Made by a program: the position numbers and the translations under genes. The notes beneath the pieces were generated by a model. That model was not told the DNA's origin, made no database searches, and saw only the letters and a program-made list of their open reading frames with translations. A stretch of DNA of 14,721 bases, from assembly GCA_028287225.1 (NCBI GenBank), contig JAQBPZ010000056.1:1-14721 (forward strand). The letters are read 5' to 3'. Origin of the DNA: Gemmatimonadota bacterium. Lineage in GTDB: Bacteria; Gemmatimonadota; Gemmatimonadetes; Gemmatimonadales; Gemmatimonadaceae. This document shows positions 1 to 8,400 of this stretch, one piece after another (within the stretch, counting starts at the first letter, position 1; the number at the start of each line of letters is the position of its first letter).

Positions 1-483
1 ACCGACCCGGACGAGTACGGCGCGCGGCTGCCGAATGCGCGGCATGGAAGCACCCTGGCGCCCACGATCGTGTTCCGCGGCACCGGCGCCTCGGCCAGGC
101 CGATGCTCGCCGCCGGCGCCGCCGGCAACGCGTGGATCACGTCGGCGGTGTATTCGGTGGTCAGCGGCGTGCTCGACGCGAGGCTCGACGTCCAGCGCGC
201 CATCGAGCAGCCGCGCTTCCTGCTCGGCACCCAGCGCGCCGACGTGCGGCGCGAGTACGTGGTGCAGGTGGAGGACGGCATCTCGCCGTCGGTGCTGCGC
301 CAGCTGGAGGAGATGGGCCACCTGTTCCAGCGCATCTCGCTCACCGGCGAGGTGCGCATGGGCTACGGCGCGGCGATCTCCATCGGCGAGCGCTCGGTGA
401 CCGCGGCGGCCGATCCGAGACGGGCGGGCCAGGCGGGAGCGGTGGGATGTCGCGATGACCGGGGCGCGGGGTGCCGCCCGTAA
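1..483 (+). CDS. ggt: Gamma-glutamyltransferase, C-terminal end (partial)
   Basis: The frame is open from the first base, so the gene starts outside the window; about 160 codons remain, ending in TAA. The visible part matches the end of the small (catalytic) subunit of gamma-glutamyltranspeptidases: an APTIVFR strand, a glycine/alanine-rich AAGAAGNAW segment, the VLDARLDVQRAIEQPRF helix in which the family almost always has an 'A-x-x-x-P-R-[FW]' ending, and the terminal AADPRR motif. Family enzymes cleave the gamma-glutamyl bond of glutathione and related compounds in the periplasm after self-processing at an N-terminal Thr of the small subunit. That Thr lies upstream and cannot be checked. 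The last roughly 20 residues after AADPRR are Gly/Arg-rich and look like an unconserved tail. The gene converges on the broken epimerase gene. Confidence 0.85.
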   Translation, partial: TDPDEYGARLPNARHGSTLAPTIVFRGTGASARPMLAAGAAGNAWITSAVYSVVSGVLDARLDVQRAIEQPRFLLGTQRADVRREYVVQVEDGISPSVLRQLEEMGHLFQRISLTGEVRMGYGAAISIGERSVTAAADPRRAGQAGAVGCRDDRGAGCRP

Positions 484-491
484 CACGCCAC

Positions 492-524
492 GCAGGAGGC
501 GCCTCCGATCGACTCGCCTCCTGC
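492..524. terminator. Inverted repeat between convergent genes, possible bidirectional terminator
   Basis: A perfect 10-bp stem (GCAGGAGGCG at 492-501 with CGCCTCCTGC at 515-524) and a 13-base loop lie 9 bases after the gamma-glutamyltransferase stop and about 37 bases beyond the stop of the opposing epimerase frame. The position between two gene ends suits a terminator. Neither side has a T-run, so a factor-independent mechanism is uncertain. Confidence 0.4.
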
Positions 525-561
525 TGTCGGCGACATCGTGCTCTCCCCTCGCCACCGATGT

Positions 562-1481
562 TCAGCTCTCCTGCCGTCTGGCGTCCTCCTCCTGGACGAT
601 CCGCCGAAAGCCGACGCATGCGTTCGGGGTCGCGGGCTGCCAGCCGCTCGCCAGCCGGCACTTCGCATTCGACAGGCGCTGCGAGCGGGCCTGCGTCTCG
701 ATCAGCGAGCTGCCAGGGTGTGCGATCCAGGCTGGCAGGAAGCGCGGCGGGCGGGCGCCGAGGAGCCGCGCGATGCAGAGCGTGAGGGCCTCGCGCGTCA
801 TGGGCTCGTCGTCCACCACGTTGTAGATCCCGGTGGGCACGTGGAGCGCCGCGACCGCCACGCTCGCGGCATCGTCGTGCGTGACGAGGGGAAGGTAGCC
901 GCGCCGGTCGCCGAGGAATGGCGACCAGCCTCGGCGCACGGCGCCGATCGCCATCGCCGCCACCACGTCGCCCGGTCCATGGAAGCCCGCGAAGCGCAGC
1001 ACCACCCCCGTCCTTCCCTGCGCGGCCACGCCGAGCGCCGCATCTTCCGCGTTCAGCGTGCTACGGTTGTATCGCGCGGTCCGCACCGGCGACTCGTCGG
1101 TGATCCAGCGGTCGCCATTCCGGCGTAGATCGGCGCGTACGACTCCTGGACCAGCCGGCCGACGCCGGCCGCGGCGACGGCGGCGGCGAGGATCGCCGCG
1201 CCCTCGGTGCGGACGCGGTCCATCTCCCGCCACGCACCCGGGACGAGGATGCGTGACGGCGCGGGCACGCGAGTCGCGACGTTGATCACCGCGTCATGGC
1301 CATCGACCGCGCGGCGCACCGCGCCCGCGTCGAACAGATCGAGGGAAAGCGCCGTGGCACCGGCGTCGCCCAGCAGCGCGAGCCGCGCGGCGTTCCGGCC
1401 CGCGGCGAATCCCACCGACGCACGCGTTGCTGGTACGGGGACTGCGACGCACAGCCCATGATCACGCGTCAACGACTGCAT
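562..1481 (-). pseudogene. NAD-dependent epimerase/dehydratase, frameshifted and N-terminally degenerate
   Basis: Two overlapping minus-strand frames together make one short-chain epimerase/dehydratase-like protein. The upstream frame (1481 to 1053) carries the first half: LDLFD, DGHDAVINVAT, the EGAAILAAA helix and the VQESYAPIYAG strand with the S/Y region. It then runs into unrelated residues. The downstream frame (1233 to 562) picks up exactly where homologues continue: NGDRWITDESPV, RTARYNRSTL, GVVLRFAGFHGP, then the YNVVDDEP and SQRLSN motifs of the C-terminal half. Moving between frames needs one extra base near 1117-1121, at the GGAATGG stretch. The usual N-terminal GxxGxxG nucleotide-binding loop is not recognisable before the LALLGDAGA segment, and roughly 20 residues seem missing there. 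This suggests a decayed gene, although a single sequencing error could explain the frameshift alone. The family acts on nucleotide sugars or other NAD(P)-linked substrates; no specific substrate is inferred. Confidence 0.75.
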
Positions 1482-1500
1482 GTACGATTAGGAGGGATCG

Positions 1501-1505
1501 AGGGG
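1501..1505 (+). promoter_or_regulatory. Ribosome binding site deciding the PAP2 start
   Basis: AGGGG lies 9 bases before the ATG at 1515. An AGGAGG further up (1490-1495) is too distant for that ATG and has no in-frame start at a normal distance. The ATG at 1515 is therefore preferred over the much longer upstream open frame. Confidence 0.5.
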
Positions 1506-1514
1506 CATCTCGCG

Positions 1515-2336
1515 ATGAACGTGGACCTCATCCCACAGCACCGGCATCCGGTTCGGCGCGCCCTGACGGGCATCGTTGCCACGGGCTGGCTGATGCTCGC
1601 CGTGGCGCCCGTGAGCCGCGCGCAGAGCGACACGAGTGGCGTCGCGGCGGTTGCCGCGGGGGACAGCGCGAAGGGCGACGCCCAGTCAGGCCGTTGGCGG
1701 TGGCCCCTCGCTGCCGGTGCCGTGGCGGTCGCCGCCCTCGGGGATGAACGGATCAGCGCCTTTGCGGTCCGCCACCAGTCGGCGCGGGCCGACCAGGCCG
1801 CGGCGGCGCTCGATCCGTTCGGGCGCGCGGGCACCCTGGTGCCGGCAATCGCGGCGGCGGTGGTGGTTACCCGGGTGGCCGGCCCCCGCACGCTGGCCGA
1901 CGCCACCCTTCGCGCCGGCCTGGCGTACGCCGCGGCCGATGGGGTGGAGAGCATCCTGAAGCCCCTCATCGGCCGTCATCGGCCGAGCGACGGCGGAAGC
2001 GCGTGGCGGTTCAAGCCGTTGAGCAACGATGGCGACTGGCACTCGACGCCGTCGGCGCACACGGTCCATGCGTTCGCCCTGGCAACCGGGCTCGCGCTGG
2101 AGTCTCGCTCGGCGTGGGTCGCCACACCGGCTTACGTCCTCGCGTCGCTCGTCGGCTCGCAGCGCGTCTACACGAACCAGCATTGGGCGAGCGACGTGGT
2201 GGCCAGTGCCGCGCTCTCCGCGATGGTGGCGCGATGGACCGAGGAGCGCCTGCGACGGCATGGCCTTCCGTACATCCTGCGGCCGGCAGGGACCGAGGAG
2301 CAGCCCGGTGCGACTTCAGCGCTCCCCACTCGCTGA
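1515..2336 (+). CDS. Exported PAP2-family phosphatase
   Basis: A 273-residue protein of the type-2 phosphatidic acid phosphatase / vanadium haloperoxidase superfamily. All three active-site signatures are present: K149-x6-R156-P157 (KPLIGRHRP), P-S-A-H at 179-182 where the family usually has PSGH, and R217-x5-H223-xxx-D227 (RVYTNQHWASD). H182 and H223 would be the phosphoenzyme and general acid/base histidines. The start at 1515 gives a typical signal peptide: a basic N-terminus, the GWLMLAVAP core and cleavage after SRA near residue 36. Several alanine-rich hydrophobic segments (about 64-77, 107-119, 204-215) could be membrane helices, so the protein may sit in the inner membrane facing the periplasm. 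Family members dephosphorylate lipid phosphates such as phosphatidate or undecaprenyl pyrophosphate; the substrate here is unknown. It is divergent from the broken epimerase gene and stands alone. Confidence 0.85.
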   Translation: MNVDLIPQHRHPVRRALTGIVATGWLMLAVAPVSRAQSDTSGVAAVAAGDSAKGDAQSGRWRWPLAAGAVAVAALGDERISAFAVRHQSARADQAAAALDPFGRAGTLVPAIAAAVVVTRVAGPRTLADATLRAGLAYAAADGVESILKPLIGRHRPSDGGSAWRFKPLSNDGDWHSTPSAHTVHAFALATGLALESRSAWVATPAYVLASLVGSQRVYTNQHWASDVVASAALSAMVARWTEERLRRHGLPYILRPAGTEEQPGATSALPTR

Positions 2337-2441
2337 CTCGACAGTGGAGGGAGGGTGGACAAGCCGCGTCCGGCGATCCGGGTGCGAGGGCGCGGCTGGT
2401 GGAGCAGCGCGGCGGGCGCGGTGACCATACCACAAAGGAAA

Positions 2442-2470
2442 CGCCCGCCAGGTCGATGACCTGGCGGGCG
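2442..2470 (-). terminator. Rho-independent terminator of the S9 hydrolase gene
   Basis: A perfect 13-bp GC-rich stem (CGCCCGCCAGGTC, 2442-2454, with its complement at 2458-2470) and a 3-base loop. Reading the minus strand, the stem is followed by TTTCCTTTG. It lies 13 bases past the S9-hydrolase stop codon. It also lies 105 bases after the PAP2 stop and might act for that convergent gene too. Confidence 0.8.
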
Positions 2471-2483
2471 TCTGTCGTGTACG

Positions 2484-3617
2484 TCACGGAGCGGTGCGCA
2501 CCGGCGGCAGCGGCTTGGACCGATCCTCGTAGGGGCGCAGCGACCACTCGAAGAACGCCCAGGTGCGGTTCCACGAATCGATCTGCGCGGGCGAATCCAC
2601 GCGCTCCAGCGTCACCGGATCCACGCGGCGGCTGAAGGCATGGCCCACGGAGCCGCCCCAGGGGGCGGGATCCACGTAGATCTTCGTCTCGGCGAGATCC
2701 GGCTTGAGGGCGCGCAGCGTGTAGACCATCTGCTGGTCTTCCACGAAGTTCACGTCCTCGTCGTTCGTCGCCACGTGCACGAGCAGCGGCACCTTCAGGT
2801 TCGCCGCCTGGAAGACCGGCGAGCGCTTGATGTACTCGGCCCGATTCTCGAACGGGAGGCCGCGGATCCCTTCTTCCGCCGCGTAGTCGCGCTGGTAGCC
2901 CGGGCCCTTGTACGAGAGGCGGAACACGAGGTTGGTCACGGGCACGATGGCCGCTCCGACCTTGAACGGGTGCTCGTCCCGGAAGAGCGTGTGCGCGGTG
3001 ATGAACCCGCCATGGCTCCAGCCCATCATGCCGAGGCGGTCCATGTCGACGTACGGCAGCGTCTTGAGATAGTCGACCGCCGAGATGGCGTCGTCCACTT
3101 CCTTCCCGCCGTAATCGATGGCCTCGTAGTGCGCCGCGCCGTGGCCCGTGCTGCCGCGATAGTCGGGGGTGATGACGACGTAGCCGCGCTGCACCGCCTC
3201 GCGCACGAACGGAAACATGTTCGTTCCCCAGTCGCCATGCACGCCACCGTGTACCCACACCAGGGCCGGGTGTCCCTTCGTGCCACGCTTGGTGAGCGGC
3301 GCGAACACGTACGCCGGGATGGTCATGCCATCCACGCGGCTCTTGTACGTCACCTTCCGGAACTCCATCACGCCCGCGCTGCGCACCGCGTAGGTGCTGT
3401 CGGTCTTGCGCTTCTGCTCGATCTGGCGCGCGTAGTCGGCCTTGGGGAGATCCGCGGGACGGTCGCTCACATAGAGCAGCGCGGCGCGCGCCGAGTCCAT
3501 CGGCACCGAGGGGCGGCGAGGTGTGGTCCCCTGCTGCGCGTGCGACAGTGACGGAACGGCGACGAGCGCGGCCAGCAGCGCGAGGTATGTGGTACGGGGA
3601 CGGCGGACAGGTTGCAT
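2484..3617 (-). CDS. Secreted S9-family alpha/beta hydrolase (prolyl oligopeptidase-like)
   Basis: A 377-residue serine hydrolase of the prolyl oligopeptidase / dipeptidyl-peptidase type, consisting of the catalytic domain without the usual large N-terminal beta-propeller. The triad is complete: nucleophile S201 in GWSHGG, D286 in TNDEDVNF (aligning with the acid of DPP4-type enzymes) and H326 in GGSVGHAF. The oxyanion-side motif HGGVHGDWG is at about 123-131 and the PDYRGSTGHG loop at 151-160. The ATG at 3617 gives a clean signal peptide (basic MQPVRRPR, hydrophobic LALLAALVAV, cleavage after SHA at 27). A TTG 12 codons upstream is also open but would spoil the signal. No Shine-Dalgarno sequence is visible; the leader is rich in C and T. 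It has a terminator behind it and another hairpin between it and the next gene, so it is probably transcribed alone. It likely acts on peptides or esters in the periplasm; exact specificity is unknown. Confidence 0.87.
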   Translation of the reverse strand: MQPVRRPRTTYLALLAALVAVPSLSHAQQGTTPRRPSVPMDSARAALLYVSDRPADLPKADYARQIEQKRKTDSTYAVRSAGVMEFRKVTYKSRVDGMTIPAYVFAPLTKRGTKGHPALVWVHGGVHGDWGTNMFPFVREAVQRGYVVITPDYRGSTGHGAAHYEAIDYGGKEVDDAISAVDYLKTLPYVDMDRLGMMGWSHGGFITAHTLFRDEHPFKVGAAIVPVTNLVFRLSYKGPGYQRDYAAEEGIRGLPFENRAEYIKRSPVFQAANLKVPLLVHVATNDEDVNFVEDQQMVYTLRALKPDLAETKIYVDPAPWGGSVGHAFSRRVDPVTLERVDSPAQIDSWNRTWAFFEWSLRPYEDRSKPLPPVRTAP

Positions 3618-3737
3618 GGAGCTGAGCGGGGAGAGAGGAAGGTGCCTGGACAAGGACGCTGCGCATTCACGGTGAGGATGCGCGCCTTGCCTAGCGATAC
3701 GGCAGCACCGCCGTGTCCGTTGACGACGGCGGAACTA

Positions 3738-3772
3738 CAGCGGGGGCCGTGACGTCGTCACGGCCCCCGCTG
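3738..3772 (-). terminator. Terminator of the first SusC-SusD operon
   Basis: A perfect 16-bp stem (3738-3753 pairing with 3757-3772, core GCGGGGGCCGTGAC) and a 3-base loop lie 18 bases beyond the SusD stop. On the minus strand only a short TAGTTCC follows, so the T-tract is weak, but the stability and position fit a terminator separating this operon from the S9 hydrolase gene. Confidence 0.7.
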
Positions 3773-3790
3773 TTCATGCGACTGCCGGAG

Positions 3791-5398
3791 CTACTGACAG
3801 CGCGCCATGGCGACCGGGCACCGCTCCGGATCCGGTGCCGGGGCACTGAACTGGCCACCGATGCCGCCGTACGTGTACAGCGGCCGCACCAGCACCGCGA
3901 GCTCGCGACCCGGGATCGGCAGGTGCACGAACGAATCCGCCGCGAGCGTCTGCCATCCGCGTGCGTCGAAGAACGCCGTCACACCGTCCACGCCGTACAG
4001 CTCGATCCGCTTCTCGTACCGCAGCGCATCCCAGAGGCTTCCGCACGCGCCGCTCAGCTTGCGCGGCACGCAGCCCGCCTCGTCCGGCGGACCGGCGATG
4101 GTCACCGGGGGCAGCTGCCCGTTGGCCACACGCGTCGCGTTGATCAGCGGCAGCGCCTCGGCCGGCCGGTTGAGGCGGATGAGCGCCTCGGCCTTGAGCA
4201 TGTTCATCTCGGTGACCGTCACCGTCGGCTGCGGCGAGGAGTACCAGGTGGAGCCCGTGCCGTACCGCTTGAAGTAGTAGTACGAGAAGCGCCACGAGCC
4301 GCGCGAGATCGCGAAGATCGTCGAGGCGTTGTATCCCATGTACGCGCCAGCCACCGCGGGCGTGCCGGCCGCATGGATGCGACGGTCCTTCGTCCTGATC
4401 TGGAACGCCGTCCGACTGGTGAGCGGCGTCTTCAGGTAGTTGACGTAGCCCTCCGTGGAGTCGGCGGGTCCGAGCAGGGCGTAGCTCGGACGCCCGTAGT
4501 CGCTCGGCGGACCCGTACGGACGCGGGCGAGCAGACGCTTCCAGTCATCCCGCAGGATGCTGCTGTCGCCGGCCACGGGGGAGAAGTCCGTCTGGATTCC
4601 CGCGTCGACGCGCCGGATCACCTCGGCCCAGTCCACGGCGTCCCGCTCCGCCCGCGTGCGCGGGGTATACGCCAGCGTGCGGGCCGCATAGGAATTGGCG
4701 AGGCGCACGAGCTGGTCGCGCGTCATCGCCTGGTACAGCCAGCCGTCGGGCGGCAGGGTGAAGGCGGGACTGCGCGTCGCGATCGCGATCGACGAGTCGA
4801 GCTGCGCGATGGCGGCCTTGCTCACCGTGGCGTAGCCCACGAACCGCGGCGAGGAGATCGTGTCGAGCTTCACCGACTCGTCCACCACGAGCGCCGAATC
4901 GAAGTACGTGGCGAGCGCGGCGTGCGACACGCCCTGCATGAACTTGGCGACCGTCCGGGCGCGTGCCGTGCTCGCGGCATCCCGGATCACGAGCCCGCCG
5001 TTGAGCGCAACGAGCGCATCGTTCACCGAGGAGATCGTCCGGTACATGCCGTACCAGGGATTCTCGTTGACGTTGGCGCGCGCGTTCACCGGGCTGTTGT
5101 TCCAGTTCGGGCGCGGAATGACCGACGGCTCGAGCTGCCCGAAGTCCGCGAAGCCGGACGTGACCTCGTCGGCCATCGTCGACAGGGCCCACGACGGATA
5201 GTTGCCGTGGCCCGAGGTGGGATAGTAGCTGCGGAACGAGGTGGAGACGAAGCTCTCCACGCTCGTCGGCTGCTGCGTGGCGCGCTCCGCATCCGGCTTG
5301 TTCGGATTCGTCACTTCCAGGTCCTGGCACGCCACGGCGCCCAGCGACATGGCCGCGGCCGCGACGATCAGGAATTTATTCTGCATGGGAATCGTCAT
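3791..5398 (-). CDS. SusD/RagB-family outer-membrane nutrient-binding lipoprotein (pair 1)
   Basis: A 535-residue surface lipoprotein that would form the lid of the SusC channel encoded just upstream. The N-terminus has a signal with a lipobox ending at C24 (LGAVAC). The DLEVTNPNKPD segment that follows is typical of Gemmatimonadota/Bacteroidota SusD proteins. A TPR-like helix is seen at about 395-420 (TEMNMLKAEALIRLNRPAEALPLIN, cited in part) and the C-terminal RYEKRIELYG...FFDARGW signature at 460-482. Four cysteines (443, 452, 527, 534) sit in the last fifth of the protein and could form disulfides. The ATG at 5398 lies 3 bases after the SusC stop; a second in-frame ATG at 5386 is possible. 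The short gap and lack of a Shine-Dalgarno sequence suggest translation coupled to susC. The ligand is unknown: no carbohydrate-active enzyme lies beside it. Confidence 0.92.
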   Translation of the reverse strand: MTIPMQNKFLIVAAAAMSLGAVACQDLEVTNPNKPDAERATQQPTSVESFVSTSFRSYYPTSGHGNYPSWALSTMADEVTSGFADFGQLEPSVIPRPNWNNSPVNARANVNENPWYGMYRTISSVNDALVALNGGLVIRDAASTARARTVAKFMQGVSHAALATYFDSALVVDESVKLDTISSPRFVGYATVSKAAIAQLDSSIAIATRSPAFTLPPDGWLYQAMTRDQLVRLANSYAARTLAYTPRTRAERDAVDWAEVIRRVDAGIQTDFSPVAGDSSILRDDWKRLLARVRTGPPSDYGRPSYALLGPADSTEGYVNYLKTPLTSRTAFQIRTKDRRIHAAGTPAVAGAYMGYNASTIFAISRGSWRFSYYYFKRYGTGSTWYSSPQPTVTVTEMNMLKAEALIRLNRPAEALPLINATRVANGQLPPVTIAGPPDEAGCVPRKLSGACGSLWDALRYEKRIELYGVDGVTAFFDARGWQTLAADSFVHLPIPGRELAVLVRPLYTYGGIGGQFSAPAPDPERCPVAMARCQ

Positions 5399-5401
5399 GA
5401 T

Positions 5402-8400
5402 TTAGAAGTCCAGCTGAACGCTGCCGGTGAACGTGCGGTACCGCGGATAGCCGAAGCTGTCCAGCCGGATGGTGTTGGGGAAATCGGAGTTGTTGACCTC
5501 GGGGTCGTAGCCCCGATAGTCGGTCCACGTGAGCAGGTTGCGCCCGATCACGCCCACCGAGGCGCCGCGTGCGCCGAGGCGGCTGGCGAAGCCGTTGTCC
5601 AGCTTGTAGCGCACCGACAGCTCGCGGAGCTTCACGAACCCCGCCGGCTGCACGAAGTAGCTCGTCGGGCTGTTCGCTGCGTACAGCGAGACGTAGTAGT
5701 CCGTCGTCTTCTTCAGCTCCTGCGGCTTGCCCGTCTGGTCCACGTCGGCGCTGCGGCCGTACTGGTACATGCGCTGGTTGGTCTGGTTGTAGATGGCACC
5801 GCCCTTCACCAGATCCACCAGGCCGAACAGGTTGAAGTTCTTCCAGGTGACGTTGTTGGAGAGGCCCACGTGGAAGTCCGGCGTGCCCTCGCCGATCTTC
5901 ACCACCGACGCGTTGCCCGTGGCGTCACGGAGCGTGATCGGCATGCCCCACGCGTAGCTGTTCGTGCCGATCGTCGTCGTGGTGCCCCAGAGCTTCTTGG
6001 TCTCGCCTTCGGTGTAGGCATTGCCGGCCCCGACCCAGACGAGGAGCCCCTCATCGTTCCGCTGGAACTCGGTCGCGCGCGCGCCCACGTCGCCCGGCAG
6101 CTCGCTGCCGTCCCCGATGAACCGGAAGCCGTACATCGCGCCCAGCGACTCGCCGGCGCAGCGATATCCGATCACGTTGGTCTGGAAGCAGGAGCGGTTG
6201 AACTCCGTGATCTTGTTGCGCGAGCGATCGGCCACGATGCCGACCTTCCAGCTGAGCGTGGGGCGGCGAATGATGTTCGCCTCCAGCGTCGCCTCGAGCG
6301 TGTTGCCCTCCACCGTGCCGGCATTCTGCCACTGCGACGTGTAGCCGAGCGGAGCCGACAGGGGGATGAGCAGCAGCTGGTCGACGACGCGATTGCGCGC
6401 GTACGAGAGCTGCAGCGAGTAGCGCTCCTTCACGATCATGTCCAGGCCGAGCTCCGTCTCCGTCGCCTGCTCGGGCTTGAGCGTCCGGTTGCCCAGCGTC
6501 ACCTTCTGGAGCCCGCCGCCGGCGAGGTAGTCGAAGGTCTCGAACTGGTCGTTGAAGCTCGGGCGGCCACCGGCCGTGCCCTGCGAGGCGCGCAGCTTGA
6601 ACTCGCTGATCGCCGCGATCGGCCACCACGGCTCCTCGGCCATCCGGTACGCACCGCTCACGCGATGGTACACGTTCCAGCGCGATTCGGGTCCGAACAG
6701 CGAGCTGCCGTCGCGGCGCACGAGCCCGTCGAGGATGTACTTGCCCCGGTAGTCCACCGCCGCGGTGCCGGCGTAGCCGGTGGAGCGGATGTCTTCCACG
6801 AACGACGTGACCGTGGAGCGCGTCGCATTGTTGAGGCTCGTCACGCCCGGCGTGGCGAAGTCCGTCCCGGTCGCCGTCGTCCCCTCGTTGGTCTCGCGCT
6901 CGATCAGCGCGCGCAGCGTGGAGCGCAGCGTGAAGTCGCCGAAGGCGCCGAGGAGGTTGGCGCTGGCCGACGCGTTGAGCGCGTCCGTCAGGCCGGACAC
7001 CCGGCTGATCTGCCCGGAGCTGACCGCACCCGAGCTGCTCTTGAAGCCCGCGTCGAGGAAGTAGTCGTTCCGGCGGTCCGAGCGGTCATAGCTGATGTTG
7101 CTGTCGAAGTTCAGCCACGACAGCGGCGTGAAGCGCGCCTCGAGGCTTCCCTGGGTGCGATTGCGACGGCGCGTGTTCTGCTCCGTGGCCAGCACGTACA
7201 GCGGGTTGCCCTCGCGGCCTTCCGGATCGGGCTGGAAGATGTACGGCGTGCCGTCCGGATCCGGCTGGCGGAGGTTGACGTCGGGCGCCTGGTTGATCAG
7301 GGCGAAGAAGGTGTTGTCGTTGAGGTTCTGACGATCGGAGCGGCTGTGGTAGCCGCTGAACGACACCTTGAAATCATCGCGCAGCTGGTGGTCCAGGTTC
7401 AGCCGGAAGTTGTTCTGGTTGTACGTCCCGCTGTTGAGGACCACGCCGCCGTCCTTGCCGTTGTTGAACGACATCAGCCAGTTGGTGCGGTCCGTGTTCT
7501 GCGCCACGGTCAGGGTGTTCTTCATCGACGTGCTCGGATTGAAGAACTCCGCGACCGCATCATACGTCGGCGCGAGGTACGGGGTGTCCTGGAAGCGCGC
7601 GTACACCGGCTTGGCGACGCGCTGGGTGCGCGGCACCACGACGCCGGCCGCGTTCACGTACTCGCCGTTCGCGTTCGTGAGGTAGTAGTGGTACTGCGCG
7701 AAGTCCATCTTCCCGCCGAGCGAGTTGGTACCCATCTCGGAGCGCAGGGTGATGCGGGTGGCGCCGCTCGGCAGCGAGTTGCCGCGCTTGGTGCGGATCT
7801 GGATGACGCCGCTCGAGGCGCGCGAGCCGTACAGCGATGCTGCCGCCGCGCCCTTCACGACTTCGACGCTCTCGATGTCCATCGACTCGAGATCGGCCGA
7901 GGAGCCGGCGAACGACTGGGTCTGGATGACTCCGTCCACCACGACGAGCGGCGCGGTCGACTTGCTGATGCTGGTCGGCGAGCGCAGGAGGATGTTCGTC
8001 CCGCCGCCCGGCTGGCCGCTCGGCGTCACGCTCACGCCGGCGATGCGGCCCTGGATCGTCTCGACGGCATTCGTCGCGGGCACCGGGGTGTCCTCCGCAT
8101 TGACGCGGCCCACGGTGAACGGCACGCGCGTGCCGCTCGTGGGATCGACGAGACCCGTGGTGACGATGGCCTCGAGCGAGAGCGCGATCGTGGAGAGGCT
8201 GATCGTCACGTCGGCCGTGCCGCCGGCGGCAACCTGCACATTGGCCAGCCGTCCGCTGCGGTATCCGACGCGGCGGGTCTCGAGCGCGTGGACTCCGGCG
8301 GGGACGGCGCCGATGGTGAAGCGGCCGGCGTCGTTGGTCTGGACGCCGAGCCGGGTGCCGGTGACGAGAACCTGCACCGCGCTCAGGGGAAGGCCGGAGG

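Noticed and set aside
1460..1488. A possible promoter for the PAP2 gene with TACGAT as the -10 box.
   Set aside because: No -35 hexamer with more than three matches lies at 16-18 bases, so the support is no better than chance.
2011..3666. A 551-codon minus-strand frame overlapping the S9 hydrolase and the 3' end of the PAP2 gene.
   Set aside because: It is a different frame across the S9 hydrolase, whose own frame has a full catalytic triad and signal peptide; the long frame is low in complexity and rich in Arg/Pro.
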